A DNA stretch of 64,000 nt from Rotaria sp. Silwood1. Its lineage: Eukaryota; Rotifera; Eurotatoria; Philodinida; Philodinidae. Location: NCBI GenBank assembly GCA_905250075.1, contig CAJNOP010000105.1:468118-532117 (forward strand), written 5' to 3'. Each line of letters starts with the position of its first letter. Within the stretch, counting starts at the first letter, position 1. Shown here piece after piece: positions 1 through 14,970 of this stretch. The notes below the pieces were generated by a model that worked only from the letters and a program-made list of their open reading frames with translations, searched no databases and was not told the origin of the DNA. Made by a program: the position numbers and the translations under genes.

Positions 1-1944
1 TTCTTTGAATCACTCAATATTATTGAAACTATTGTTATATTTTCAAACAACAATGTTTTCTGCATATACTGTAATCGATGTCAGTGTTAATGTCGATGAT
101 CTGGATAAGTTAAATTTGCGAAAAATTCATAAAATTACATTGACTCAAGAGAGCACAATTCGTTTTTTTTACAAAACTTAAAACTATTACCTACTTTACC
201 AACAACGAATGAAAAGTGTGGTGCACATGATTCTCATGACTGTTACTTAGCAAAATATCAACATTTAGCCGATGGCAAAATAAACCAGCTAAAGTTTTTC
301 TAAACAAATTGTATCATGTTTAGGTTGTATCAAATGCACTACGCGTGGTGACCTCTTCGAAAATTAAATGGGTCGAGATTTTCTTTAATATTAGAAGATA
401 GAAAAAAAAATTCTCTATCAAACTGTACTTTTACTTTTTTCTAAAAAAGTGATTGTAACCAAGAAATAATCGATAGAATCTGGCCAATAGAAACAAAGAT
501 AGCCTGAAATGGCTTCAGCATGGAATAGTGGAGTGGATTAATCCTGGAATAGTAATACGATACAAAATGACAGCTTCATAGACTGAATTTTCATTTTATT
601 TTCATTTTATTACATTTGAGTTTATCTATTCGCAATTTCTTTTATATAAATGAAGTCTATTTGTAAATACTAACGATCATTAAATTTATTTTGAAATCAA
701 TTTTACGATCAACAAAAAAATTAACAAATAAATACGATTACAACAAAAGAACAAACGAAAAGAATTATGGCTTGTTTTTATTGTACTTCATTTTTGATCC
801 GTAGTTTTTTTTAAACGTGTACCTCGTCATGGTTTTGATTTAGATTGCCCCGGAGGTGCTTCTAAAAAGAAATGGAAAACAAACAAGGTGAAACATAAAA
901 ACAAAATGATTATTTCTAAAGTTGTTATGTAAGGATTTGCTATCCGTTTTATTTTAGAAATTAAATGAAAACATGGCGAAGAACATGGTATTGAGTGATC
1001 GAAAACGTTCTAAAAGGATGAAATTTATGAGTATCAAAAGATACTCTTGATTGCGCATATAGTGCTTCCAATGGAAATCCAAAACAAAATGTACGCGTAC
1101 ACTATGGATATGCACACAAATTGGAAGTGTACACTTTGCCAGTAGTAGCAAAATTTACTAATATCGATTTTTTTTTTCTATCTAGAAAACAAAAAAAATG
1201 ATGTTTATTAATTTATGAGAAATATAAATTAGCACTTGATGAACAAATAATCAATTAATACACAGTATTTCATGATGTAACTTTTTGTTTTACAAAAAAA
1301 AAAATGAGAAGTCTTTTATAACAAACAACAAAAAATATATTAACTGCAATTACAAAATGCTTTTTTATGTCGAGGGATATAAATTTAAGCAAGGGATATG
1401 AAATAAAGGATAGTATTTTTTATTATTCAGCTAGAAAATTACACGTAAGAGATCGTAATGTATTGTCGTATACTTATTGCCATGATGATATTTGCACAAC
1501 TTTTTAAATTCTAGTCTAGAACCAAATTTTTTTTTTACAAGATGTACACAGTACATTTTACTTCTTTTAGTAAAGTGTGAATCAGGGTGTAAATCAAAAA
1601 CAGAGATGTTCTGTATATTTTGCTTCTGCTGTGTACACCTGCTGTTGAAAACATTGTGTGCATGTATATAACAATAAGAACATGATACCCTATTCTTATT
1701 GACTGTCGTGTCTCATTGCTCCCTATTGGTCTGCTTAATTAATAATTTTCTCGAGAAAAAAAATAGGCCGGAAACTCTGACTACATGAGATGATTTGTCT
1801 TGTGTCAAGCTACATTTTGATATTAAATACTCGCTCTGAAAAAGTGATCGGAGTATTTCTGAAATTAGCGTCACTAAGTGCATAAGTGTATTCGCCATGT
1901 GATCTTTTTTTCTCGATTTGTCTGTAGGCTATTTTGTCATTCTA
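1..1944. other. AT-rich stretch without a recognisable gene
   Basis: No open frame here has a recognisable domain or a convincing exon structure. Around positions 50-300 on the plus strand there are short coding-like runs broken by stops, which could be a decayed gene, but I cannot name a family. The rest is AT-rich with homopolymer runs. Confidence 0.5.
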
Positions 1945-2115
1945 AGGGGTCGAACACACTAGAGACAACTGACTTAACTTAAGGTTGAATTAAATAATGT
2001 GATTGGTTAAGTCAGACTTAAGTCATCTTTTTGAGATGACTTAAGTCTAAATTAACCAATCACATTAGTTAAATCAACCTTAAGTTAAGTCACTTTTTCT
2101 AGTGTGTTTGATCCT
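1945..2115. mobile_element. Foldback MITE with TA target duplication
   Basis: The two halves of this 171-bp segment are near-perfect reverse complements. The left end begins AGGGGTCGAACACACTAGA, and the right end read in reverse begins AGGATCAAACACACTAGA. Both arms then share a TGACTTAACTTAAGGTTGA block and meet near 2030 at a GACTTAAGTC palindrome. TA dinucleotides flank both sides (1943-1944 and 2116-2117), as expected for a Tc1/mariner- or PIF-mobilised MITE. There is no coding capacity. The superfamily is inferred only from the TA flanks. Confidence 0.75.
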
Positions 2116-2444
2116 TATGTGAAGAGAGTTATTGGGAACATTTTTTTCACGTCTCATGAGAAATATAACTAATGATAGGACAGAACATCGTCTACTCTGT
2201 CTAAGCGTATACGAATGATTTATTCAATCATTATTTCTTTTCTTTTTCTTTTCTCTGTTCTTCTTTATTTTTATCTTGTTCCTCTTTTTCTAGTGCTTCT
2301 TTTTTTGTGTTTCTTTTTATCCTTCTCTTCTATTTGTGTCGTTCTTGTTTTTCGTTTTGCTCAAGATTGCCGAGTCAAAACGCATGACTCTATCATATAT
2401 TTTCTTCATTTCATTCATTCTCACAAAATAACAAGTAGATACAA
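2116..2444 (+). promoter_or_regulatory. Upstream region of the alpha-tubulin gene
   Basis: This is about 330 bases between the MITE and the tubulin ATG, with a long pyrimidine-rich (T/C) tract at roughly 2218-2350. No certain TATA box is visible. It probably holds the promoter and 5' UTR of the tubulin gene. That role is inferred from position alone. Confidence 0.3.
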
Positions 2445-4886
<2,442 letters not shown>

Positions 4887-6203
4887 ACTTATAATATATT
4901 CGATCTCGTCTCTTTTTCGGATTAGACGAACGGTACTTGTCATCCAATTCGATTTGTTTTATGATCTCCTTTTTTTGCTTGCACCGACAGAAATAAAATG
5001 GAGGAATACTAGTCTATGAATCATTTGAATCAATAGCCGACTATAAATGTCTATCGACATCGGTACAAGCATTTGACGTCGAAAAGTTCAATTAGTCAAA
5101 TATCGCCCATAAAGAGCGAAAATTTGAGAAAGCTTACGAACATATGAATCTGAGTTTCTTTTAGACAAATTGTTGAAGATTAATAAGCGCTCAAGAAAAA
5201 TAAATTAAAAAGATATCTCTCTTTTCAAAACTGAAGATGCGTCGACTTTTCAAGGTGGACATGAAATGCAGCCGAACGCATTACTTATGCTTTTTTATTC
5301 CGAAAACTGAAAACAATGATGAAAAAAGCAGGAGAAAAAAATGATGTGTATGAAAGTCATCAATTGAAGGAGAGAGAGAGATAGAGATAGAGAGAAAAGA
5401 TAAAGATGGCACAGTCGGTCTCTTTTTCTTTCTTTATTGCTGTACTTGATTTATAATGCATACATCGATACGACTGATTAGTCGGTATTCGTTTACTAGA
5501 TGTTCCACAATGAATAAATAACAACATTAAAGCTGTTGTTCTTCACTGAAAAAATGTTTTACTTTCTTATACTGAAAGAGCTTTCATATAGCGTGCGTGT
5601 AAAAAAAATTCCACCTTCAGAACTACACCTACATCTTTCTTAAATATGACGGATACAACACAGACATCTTGGCCATAAACTAGAATATTGGACAAGAAAC
5701 TTACAGTAAATAAATTTCAAATCGATTCGATTTCTCGGTGAAATTTCTAATTTTCTCTTCAAAATTTAGTTCAAGTCAATTTTGTTCTTTTTGTTTTTAT
5801 CTGTTCTGTTTCGTTACTTTTTTTTGTAGTTTGTGCTTGCAATTCTAATGTAGACACTTGACGAGTGTTTATATTTTAGTAAATAATATGAAACGCGTTG
5901 TCGAAAAAGAATTCTACATTGTCAAAACACACTAATGTAGTATTCTATTTTTATTTGATTTTTGACTTAATTGCTTGTTGAAAAGCAAGAATTGAGATAC
6001 GCGGGTGGCTGAGCTTCATATTTTGTTAAAAGATTAGTCAGTCTGTTCTTTGATTGATACATTCATCCCTTCAAGTGCAGAGATAAATGAACGAATCACG
6101 ATGTGAATCAGCAGGATGAAGTTATCAACTAATTTATTTCGGAGAATTTCATACTGCATACGCCAAAATAATTAGATTTTTAAATGTATATTTCTATTAT
6201 ATA
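4887..6203. other. Intergenic, no gene recognised
   Basis: This is the 3' flank of the tubulin gene followed by AT-rich sequence. A short GAGAGAGATAGAGATAGAGA purine tract lies near 5370-5397. I see no exon, RNA gene or clear repeat with ends. Confidence 0.5.
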
Positions 6204-7313
6204 GGGTATCCCAAAAGTCCGGCCGGAAAGTTAATTCAAATATCTCTTATACAACTAAAGCAATTTAATTGATTTTTTTATAATATACTAGTATGTTCTT
6301 TAAAGTTTTATTTCATATAATTTAGTTTACAACAAATGTTCAAAATGATTACCATCAACTGAAATACATAAATCCATCCTTTTTACGATATTTGAAAAAG
6401 CATTGCATAAAGTTGCTTTTGAAATCGATTTAATTTCTTTCTCGATTCTCGTTTTCAATTCAGCCATATCTTTGATAGGAGTTTTGTAGACGTTGTTTTT
6501 CACATGTCCCCATAAAAAAATTGAGAGGCGTTAAGTCTGGTGTACGAGGAGCCCACTGAATTGAATCACCCCTGCCTATCCACCTGTTACGAAAATTTTT
6601 ATCCGAAAATTGTCGTACGATACGGGCAAAATGGGGAGGAGCCCCGTTTTGTTGAAATATTATTGAACGCAGCTTGCGTAGACGTTTTACTTCTGGAATA
6701 AAGAAAGATTGTAGCATTGATAAATAATTCTCTCCATTAACAGTATCGTTCTTGAAGAAGAAAGGTCCAGTCTAGTGATTTTTCGACATTGCACACCAAA
6801 CGTTTAGTTTGGAAGAATTCATAGCAGTTTCGACAGTTACGTGTGAATTATTTTCACACCAGTATCTGATGTTATGTTTATTGACCAACCCATTTAAATA
6901 AAATGCAGCTTCGTCAGAATAAAAACAAGTTTTCCTGAACATGATTGTCTTATAACATTGATATCATTGTTTGACACATGTCAACTCGATCTTGTAAATC
7001 TTCTTCATAAATTTGTTGCACAAATTGGACCTTGTACGGCTTTAGAGAAAGATATTCAGTCATAATTCGATGAGCTGTTGTTCGAGGAATGGAGCAGGCC
7101 GTTCCGACAGCTCGAACACATAATTGTAGTTCACTTTCACATACATCATGAACTTCATCGACTTTTTCTTCTGTAATTTCTGATGGTCTTCCAGGACGTT
7201 CTCTATCTTTCACTGCACCAGTTTCCCAAAAGCGTTGAAATATTCTCCTAATACAAGTTTCATTTGGTCTGTTCTTGTCAAACTCGGTTTGCAGTTTTCG
7301 TTTCACAACCATA
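6204..7313 (-). mobile_element. Truncated Tc1/mariner-type transposon
   Basis: The terminus GGGTATCCCAAAAGTCC at 6204 follows a TATA and has the typical look of terminal repeats of this superfamily. It lies downstream of a minus-strand transposase pseudogene. The opposite terminus is missing, because at 7313/7314 the sequence switches abruptly to the end of a different element. The remnant is therefore 5'-truncated, either by a later insertion or by a rearrangement. Confidence 0.75.
6327..7312 (-). pseudogene. Dead Tc1/mariner-family transposase
   Basis: The remnant is broken by frameshifts and stops between about 6718 and 6949. The N-terminal part (6950-7312) has a helix-turn-helix region with ETGAVKDRERPGRPSE, as in DUF4817-type mariner transposases. 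The middle part (6460-6717) has FQQNGAPPHFA and WAPRTPDLTPLNFF, where active copies carry QQDGAPPH and PLDFF. Both positions equivalent to catalytic Asp read Asn. A third frame continues with MAELKTRIEKEI and ends GNHFEHLL, the usual C-terminus of this family. With the active-site changes and the disrupted frame, this copy cannot be catalytic. The first N-terminal helix is also missing. Confidence 0.85.
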
Positions 7314-9508
7314 CAGTGACGTAGCCAGGAATTTTTGAGTCATGGGCCGTTTCCCACCTAAATTATTTTGAGCATTGGGCAGTAATGGGCAATTCAAAGT
7401 CAATTGAGCTATACATTTTTTAAAATTTATAACCATTACAAAAGTCGACGTTTATTGAAAAGAAGTTTGTTACTGTCAACTAAGATGAGCTCTCTCGCTT
7501 TTTTTAATACTAGTTCACAAATGTAGTCTTCGACTTTCCAATATTTGAATATTTTATCGGGTGGCCCAGATTAAATGGCAGTGTCTTATTTTCTCTTTTT
7601 TGCTTTGCTATGTCAATAGTTTCTTGTAACTTTTTACCAAAAGATGCGCCGCAAAACGCTCTACAAAATGGCATATTTCGATTAACTATGATAACTTTCA
7701 TTATCTGATAAAAGCTTAGAAAACTGTTTTGAAAAATTAATGCAACTTTCTAAAAGACCTTTTGGGCGTAATATTTCGAATAACGTACATTTCATGGATT
7801 AGTGATTGCTAATCTGTTATTTCAACGAATTCATTCTATATAGTAGTAGGATCGAAGGTGTCTGTGAAGCGGCTTTGTTGTTCAATTGTCTATGAACATC
7901 AGTTTCGTTCAAATCACCGATTAACTAATTCGTGAAATGTACGTTATTCGAAATATTACGCCCAAAAACTCTTCTAGAACGTTGTATTAATTTTTCAAAA
8001 CAGATTTCTATGCTTTTGTCCGACAATGAAAGTTATCATAGTGAACAGAAATATGGCATTTTGTAGAGCGTTTCGTGGTGCATCTTTTGGTAAAAAGTTA
8101 GAAGAAACTATTAACATAATAAAACGAAAAAGAGAAAATAAAGACATCGCCATTTAATCTGGACCAGCCGGCATTTCAAAAAAAGGACAAATAAGCAGAG
8201 TTCTAACGGGTAACGATGAACGGCAGGTCCGGTAAAGAATTCTTTACCGATCGATATACACGCTGGTAGATGCAGCTTTTCTTTACCGGCCGGTATAAAG
8301 TTTTTTCTAATTTTCGCATCTTTTTTTCTCAAAACAATTAGCATAAGTGTTTTTTTCGTATATCGAACACTTTTTATTGATCTCGAAGACTATTTATGTA
8401 AAGGAAGATGAACTTTACTACTTCATTAGTCAGAATTCATCATAAAATTCTTCGTGTATTTTATTAACACACTCTTATCTCAAATTATACTAAAACTGGA
8501 TAGTTGTTCAAAACTGTAGGTTATCATAGGTTTTCTTGTGTCTCCCTTATTATTTGTAGGACATGTCTCGCACAAACTTGAAAGACAATAAAGAAAATGT
8601 GATGCGAAAGCAGATTGCATGTACTATTAATGAATGATGTCCGTATCTGATGAATAATTAATGAATAAGAAAAGCCAATATAGTATTTGTAGTGCTATGA
8701 AGTTTTCTGGTTATCAACAAACGTTATAGTGAAAGAAAACTTATGGAAATAAACAGCAAAAAATACTATAAGATGACTTTTATCGTATCACTGCATTAAT
8801 TGGAAGACAGATATGGGTAGTTAATGGATTTGATTTTCCTGTTATCAGGTCAAACAAATTAAGAATGACTCATGCTCGGTCTGATTCTCTCTACTGTTGC
8901 CGGTACCGATCAAGAAAAAGACACTACTGGTTGGAACTCTGCTTTCGTTCACACGTTGAAGCAGTTTTTTATTTACATATTCTATCTAGTTGATACAGAT
9001 TTTTAATTCTTCAGCTGTGAGAGTCATGTCACCGCTGACGGCATCAGTGTTTGTCTTAGATTACTTCAGTCGTTGACGTTGGATATGATTTTATATGCTC
9101 AGAAAGGCCGTTAAGCATGCAGCCATCTTTTACGTCAACGCATTTAAGTGGAATAGCGAGAGTTTTGATGAAAAAATACTCCAATTAAATTATAATTATT
9201 GCGGTCGTTGGTTTAATGGAAAAGATCGTCAGTTGATCTTTTCCCATCACATGATTAAATATAGGAGACAATTTATAAAAATTAACATCCCTTAAGTCTT
9301 TGAACGCACATATATCATATAATTTCCATATTTCATCTCGATTTATATCGACATCGTTATAGTTGTATGTAGCAGCAAAGAAATAAACAATTCTGAAAAA
9401 CTAAAATTTCAATGGGCAAAGCCTTAATTTTAAAAATTACAATGGGTAAATCTTAAAATGAAATGGGCAATTGTCCATTTGCCTCCCTCTCCCCTGGTTA
9501 CGTCACTG
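7314..9508. mobile_element. Element with hAT-like CAGTGACGTA ends
   Basis: The left end CAGTGACGTAGCCAGG (7314) and the right end, CAGTGACGTAACCAGG read in reverse from 9508, match at 15 of 16 positions, giving a 2.2-kb inverted-end unit. CAGTG-type ends are common in the hAT superfamily. The eight bases on either side do not match, so no target duplication is seen. The left neighbour is a mariner remnant and the right neighbour is a coiled-coil gene fragment. Similar low-complexity stretches lie just inside both ends, for example ATGGGCAAT near 7386 and near 9462. The short open frames inside (7510-7701, 8111-8344, 9095-9295) have no recognisable domain. Confidence 0.6.
7559..8170. repeat. 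Large imperfect inverted repeat (two arms of about 240 bp)
   Basis: The arms 7559-7796 and 7931-8170 are reverse complements at high identity around a spacer of about 135 bases. Both arms hold the blocks GGGCGTAATATTTCGAATAA and CTACAAAATGGCATATTTC or their complements. The pair lies inside the 7314-9508 element. A minus-strand frame in the left arm (MKVIIVNRNMPFC...) has a partial mirror in the right arm. This suggests a duplicated and inverted piece of an old coding region of unknown identity. Confidence 0.75.
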
Positions 9509-10278
9509 AACAAATTGTTGAAGAAATAAAAAAAGAACGAGAATATTCTAATGAACGTTATCAAGCATTAGAAAAAACAAATGATCAACTTCGATTAGGT
9601 TTGTTAGATTAATTATTAATTTTTCTTTGTTTTTTGTTATATAGAATCAGAAAATAATATGGAATCAATTCGTCAATCTTACATAAATATAGTTAATGAA
9701 CTTAATCAAGAATTACTTGCAATGAAAGAACAATGCGAACAAGCTGATGTTGAAAAACAATTGTTGACGAATCAACTTGAAAATCAATCTGTTACGATTA
9801 ATCAAGAATATGATATACAACAAACTGAAAAGGTTTATTCAATTATTCGATTGTTTTTTATTGTACAGTACGATTTTTATTTTCTCGTTTAGTCTCTTGG
9901 TACAGTTGATGATATTAATCGTATCTGAGAAAACTTACGATATATATTATCACTTTCAAATGAAGCTTCCTTAGAAGAAATTGTTGCTTATGTAAATAAT
10001 TTAGTAAAAGAAAATTCGTTCTTAAAAGAAAAAGAAATTTCGTTAACAAAAGATTTTGAATATATTAAACAATTGATCGATGTGGATCAACAATGTGAAC
10101 AATTAAAAGAACACAATAAAGAATTATTATTAAAAAGATCAACAAATTCAATAGATGATTTGTTGATTAAATTTAATTGTTGTTTGTTTTTTGGTTGAGT
10201 TTCTTTCTAATTAAGATGATCAACTTCAACAAGATTATATTTTATTAGAAAACCGATGTATACATTTAGATGATGCAA
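9509..10278 (+). pseudogene. Fragment of a coiled-coil protein gene
   Basis: Three exon-like pieces separated by introns of about 50-60 nt (one near 9600-9644, one at about 9832-9892) encode glutamate/lysine/glutamine-rich heptad-like sequence such as ERYQALEKTNDQLRL and LNQELLAMKEQCEQADVEKQ. The third piece has an in-frame TGA at 9926-9928. After another intron-like stretch, the frame ends near 10278 where a telomere-like G-rich tract begins. Upstream, the gene starts abruptly at the end of the transposon at 9508. It looks like an internal slice of a golgin- or rootletin-like gene, but the family cannot be fixed from coiled coil alone. Confidence 0.6.
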
Positions 10279-10355
10279 GGGTGTGGGTGTGGGTCAAGGA
10301 TTTGGATATGCAGGAAGCGAACACACCTACACGGACACCCATACCAACACCCACA
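10279..10355. repeat. Telomere-like hairpin 1
   Basis: A G-rich arm built of TGTGGG-like units (10279-10294) is followed by a spacer of about 26 bases and a C-rich arm with CACCCA-like units (10321-10355). The pair abuts the broken end of the coiled-coil gene fragment. TGTGGG is the known telomeric unit of Adineta vaga. The role here is unknown. Confidence 0.7.
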
Positions 10356-11057
10356 TAGTTAATTGAACTGATCTAGTACACTTATTATTTAGTAATAAAA
10401 ACCATAGCATTCCGAGTTTTATTGTGATTCTTTCTGATGATTAGAGACCATCTTGTGTATATGACTTTTTTTGTGAAATGCTCAAATCGCTGGTCAATCT
10501 TTACTAATTATATCATAGTGAGCTATTTTCTTTTGCTAAAAGAATTAATAAAGATTAGAATAAAACATATGAACGAAGAGAGAGTATGTGGATAGTTATA
10601 TGTAATCTTCTTTTCTTTTCTTTTCTTTCACATGCAATGCTTCGCAGAATTGAATGAGTACGAAAACCATCAATGATTATACAATGCTATTTTGTACTTG
10701 TACAATTCAATTTGAACTTGAATCGAAATTAGATATACTTAGGACAGTCCAATTGTAGTGACAGTGACAGTTTAATATCACATAGTAAGTTTGAGAAACC
10801 TTTCTTTCTATATGAAGTGATAGAAAAAACAATGCTCTATCTTTCTGTACTATTTGATCATTCTTTACCTAATACCATAATAATAAAATTCCCATGATAT
10901 TTGTTTAATTTTTCCCTTTTCTTTAACACAAGTTCATCAAAAATAAAGCCATACAAACATTTGACTATTTCTATTATTATAAAATCATTCATAATCATTA
11001 AACTGGTACTTGCTAATTTTAAGGCTTATTTATATGAATGACTTTTTTCACTGACAT
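10356..11057. other. Intergenic, no gene recognised
   Basis: AT-rich sequence with no exon, RNA gene or bounded repeat that I can support. Confidence 0.4.
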
Positions 11058-11066
11058 ATTTTTAAT

Positions 11067-11697
11067 GACTAATATTTAATTGAGCAGTAGAATAATCTAA
11101 CTGAGCCATAAAATGATTAAAATGAGCAATATTGAAATTGAGCAGTGAAGAATTCAAATGAGCAATAATATATTCAATCAGCAATAAAAATACTGAATGA
11201 GCAATAAAAATATTGAACGGGCAATAATAAATTCAAATGATACAAATCCGTCTACTTCAACATATGGTGCGTATGTTTGGCCAACAACGCTGGCGAATGG
11301 AAAAATGGTACTTGCACTTGCCCATCATTCCTGAAAGACTACATTTGTAAGCACGTCATTGGGATGTCTATAAGACTACAATATTGCAAAGCTCCACCAG
11401 AGGCAAAAAATGTAGCAATTGATACAAAAAGAAAGAGGAGCAGACCATCTAAAGCCAAAAAAGCTTTGGTCACACAATAATTTTTTGTTATGAAAATATA
11501 AAGTTTTTCTTGCTCACATATGATTTTTTTCTTGCTCAAATATAAATTCATTACTGCAATTTAATGAAGTAATTATTATCCATTTCATAATATAAAATTG
11601 CTCAAAAAAATTTTTTTATTGCTCAACAAATAATTGCTAATTCGCATTTTAATTATTGCTCACTTTGATTTTTTAATTGCTCAAATAAATACTAGCC
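11067..11697 (+). mobile_element. Short MULE-like element with 9-bp target duplication
   Basis: The segment is flanked on both sides by ATTTTTAAT (11058-11066 and 11698-11706), a 9-bp duplication typical of Mutator-like elements. The ends are inverted: GACTAATATTTAATTGAGCA on the left and GGCTAGTATTTATTTGAGCA on the right read in reverse. Inside both ends, the motif TTGAGCAATAAAA is repeated many times, in one orientation at 11087-11240 and in the opposite orientation at 11505-11690. The centre encodes a SWIM zinc finger, the usual C-terminal domain of MULE transposases. At 631 bp this is an internally deleted, non-autonomous copy. Confidence 0.8.
11277..11480 (+). pseudogene. SWIM zinc-finger remnant of a MULE transposase
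   Basis: The frame encodes about 67 residues with the SWIM pattern C-x-C...C-x-H in GTCTCPSFLKDYICKHVIG, followed by a basic tail (KRKRSRPSKAKK) and a stop. SWIM fingers sit at the C-terminus of Mutator-like transposases and FAR1-type proteins. The upstream catalytic DDE domain is absent, and the frame opens with TTG, not ATG, so it is a remnant. It lies centrally in an element with MULE-type ends and 9-bp duplications, which supports the assignment. Confidence 0.8.
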
Positions 11698-11706
11698 ATT
11701 TTTAAT

Positions 11707-14700
11707 GAAACCAAATAAACGCACATTTAATCCAAGAAAATGACTGGAAACAAAGGAAAAAGGTTATAAATGAACATCATCACTATCAATTCATTTTAAG
11801 TTTCTTACGTTCTTTGGTTTTTATCGAAATGTTAAAATTGCTGTAGCTTCTTTCGAAACTAAATGTTGTAGATTTATATTCCTGACTAGAATATTGTTTA
11901 ACTAATTGAATAATTTCAATGTCAAACATAAATTATTCGCTGTTATAATTAGATCAAATTGTTGAGTTCCATCATAGATTTCTTTTACACCGTTCTATAA
12001 CGCAAGAAATCTGCACAACATCCATCAGTTAAATCAATGAAAGTATATGACATCGATCATCTAACTTTTTCTATGGTACAACAACATAAGATGATTCTTC
12101 TTTGAGGTTCATCAAAGCTGTTGATCATGACTATATTAACTTGTTGAACGTGCTCAAAATATTAAATATATATGGTTGATTAGCTCAGTTGGGTGATATT
12201 TCTCACTTATGTATTGGAAATACTGAATTGCATATACACTCTCAAAAATTTACAAAATCAATATTATCTAATCTACAAATACATGTGAATCGAAATTGAA
12301 ACATATCTCCCTCTTTTATTTCATCGAAGAAATCTTTTCATTAATATATTCACCACTTTTGATACTCCTGTTGTCTTTGTGGTCTTAAGAATTCAATTAA
12401 GCAAGATTAAGCAATAAATAGTCATACTACTGCTTGATTGATCATCGAAATCATAAATACATGTTATGTTATGAAATATAAAGTTTTATGACAATTTGTT
12501 GCCTACAATATCATGTTCTTACGACTCATGACTCTTCCTTTGCGAGGTATGGTCAAATGTACACAAAAGAAAGTGTTTGGAACCAAGTGCGTCACTTTTA
12601 ATGTATTTAACATCTGGAGTCTTTCGAACTATAGAGAAATGACAAAAAAAAAGGCCAATTGTATTTAGACATATATTTGATCATACATCGGGGGAGAAGA
12701 ACGATGAGCATGAACACATTTCAGATTTTCTTAGTCTTATTAAAACATAATGATAGCCAATAAATGGAGTTAAAAGTTCGAACGCAATCTCGATACTTGT
12801 TCGTCAGTAGTTGAATCATAAATAAAGAGAGGATATCGGAGATGATGAATATTTTAGTTGAACATCACTGTTTTTATTCTAGAAGAACCATTGCTACAAA
12901 AATGTATATTTCAAGTGTAGTTGGTTATTCTATTATATGATTTGAACATAGTACTGTTGTAAGTAAGTATAACTAAAAGAAGAATATCAAATTGTATTCA
13001 AAATACTAATATGGCAATCAATAGATAGAATATATTGCAATAAATTTATCCAATCACATTTCAAAGAATAAAATATTTTCATTTTTCAACAGGAATATAT
13101 CAATAAAAGAGAGTTGTTCCAAAGAAGTCAGTCTAAGAAATGAAAGTTAGTAACACAATTTTTGGTCTTGACGCATTATGTAATATCGTCTGACATTCTC
13201 TATATTGCTCATTTGTAGACTTGCATGACCAAACAGAAACAGTAATCCTCGTTATATAACTCCGTGTTGAATAGCACTATAATAACAAACAAAAATTTGA
13301 CCAACCTAGCAAAAAACGATAAGCATTAAGTGTTGAAATCACGTAACCCTGTTGATCAATTTGTTTTATGATATCGTGTACAACAGTTATAACTTCCAGG
13401 TAGCAGGTATATCTATGGGCTGTTGCTAAACAAACAAGAAAATGTTTTTGAATTACTGATGAATGTCAGTTATTCTATTGAAGAAATTGAATGAAAAAAG
13501 TCACTGGAATCTGGAAAGTCTGTGTTCTTGATTTTACTATACGATTACGTTTGATTCAAAATAATGAGAAGACTATATTCGTTGAATCCACTGTACTTAT
13601 CGTTTTCTGAAAAATTGCAAGCATTATCTTTTGATAAGAAAAGATGATTTAATCAAGGAAAAAAATTGGAAAAGAAGTTTTCAAGATACTATAAGTGAAT
13701 AATTATTTATGAACTGCTCATTAGTTTATAGCAATACAATTCTCATTGTTTTCTTCTTTTCTTTCCTAGAGACGATGTTGACACTCTATATCTTTTCTAG
13801 AATAAATCTAATCTTCGAAAACAAGACTCATTTAAGCTAAACACATTTGTTCCAGTACAATTTTTCGATTTGACCGATGTCCAGAGGATTCGACATCGAC
13901 TATTTAAATACGTTTTGCTCTTGCATTGCTCATTTGCATACACAGCATACAAGATCACGATGGCTAAAACCTAAATGGTTGTCAGGTACTTGCAGCAACA
14001 TATTTCATAAAAGTTATTCATAAAATCGACTTTCATGTTATCGTCTTTGATTATCAAATTAATAACAGAAAGAAATGATCGGATTGAATAAAATAAATTG
14101 TTTTCTTACTATATACCTTGAAAATATAAAATAGATGAAAACTTCAGTGATGTAACTATTGAATAGTAAAAAAAATCACTTTACCTAGAATTATATGGTA
14201 TTTTTATGTTAAACGCCAAGTCTTCAACATCACACATGTATCTCCGATGTTATGATTCCATCATCAACAAAAACAACGAAATAACAACGTGAACTGATGT
14301 CATGTCAGAGTTAAATGAATCAGAGAGAATATCTTTAAACGAATCTTTATTGAATTAGATAATAGTCTTGTGACTGATAAGGATGTTGATTTCTAAGGGA
14401 TGCCGTTTATTTTCAATTAAATGGAGGGTTTTCGTAAAGTTCTACCGAACTAATCAACAAATCGACGCCAGTAACATTGAACAACCAGTTTCTTTTCCTT
14501 GAACATGTAAATAAAAAGCTAACAGGAAACTTATATCCACACTATAGTGAATGACTAAGATCATATTCCTTTTAAAACAATCTTTTTCACGTACTCTTAC
14601 TAGATTTTCTTATCACTATGATCTCAATATCGTCAATGGAGCTATTTCAGACGATAACTTACTTTTGTATTCAATTGGGATGAAAGTTGTTTGGTTCTCA

Positions 14701-14970
14701 AAATCGAAATTGGTATTTTGCATGACTTTAATCTCAACCGTGAACTTGATATATTTATTCTGAAGTAATAATTTACGAAGCATTAGAAGACCCACTTTGA
14801 TAAATGTCGAGTAGAAGCCACTTTCCGAAAATTCATGTTTAATATTTCTTTCCATCATAATATATAAATTCAATATAAAGAATATACAGCTTAACTTGTT
14901 AGTCAAAACTTGGGCTAAATATTGATATGTAAACAAAAAAAACTGCAGTTAAGTGAGAGAATGAACGTAT
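11707..14970. other. Long stretch without a recognised gene
   Basis: About 3.3 kb of AT-rich sequence. Short open frames (for example 14551-14763 plus and 14616-14936 minus) overlap each other and have no domain or splice pattern. A perfect Pol III box-A-like TAGCTCAGTTGG lies at 12181-12192 without a matching box B. I see no gene that I can support. Confidence 0.45.

Noticed and set aside
12181..12192. Perfect box-A-like TAGCTCAGTTGG suggesting a tRNA gene
   Set aside because: No matching T arm or GGTTCGA box B lies at the right distance, and no cloverleaf can be drawn. At most an old fragment.
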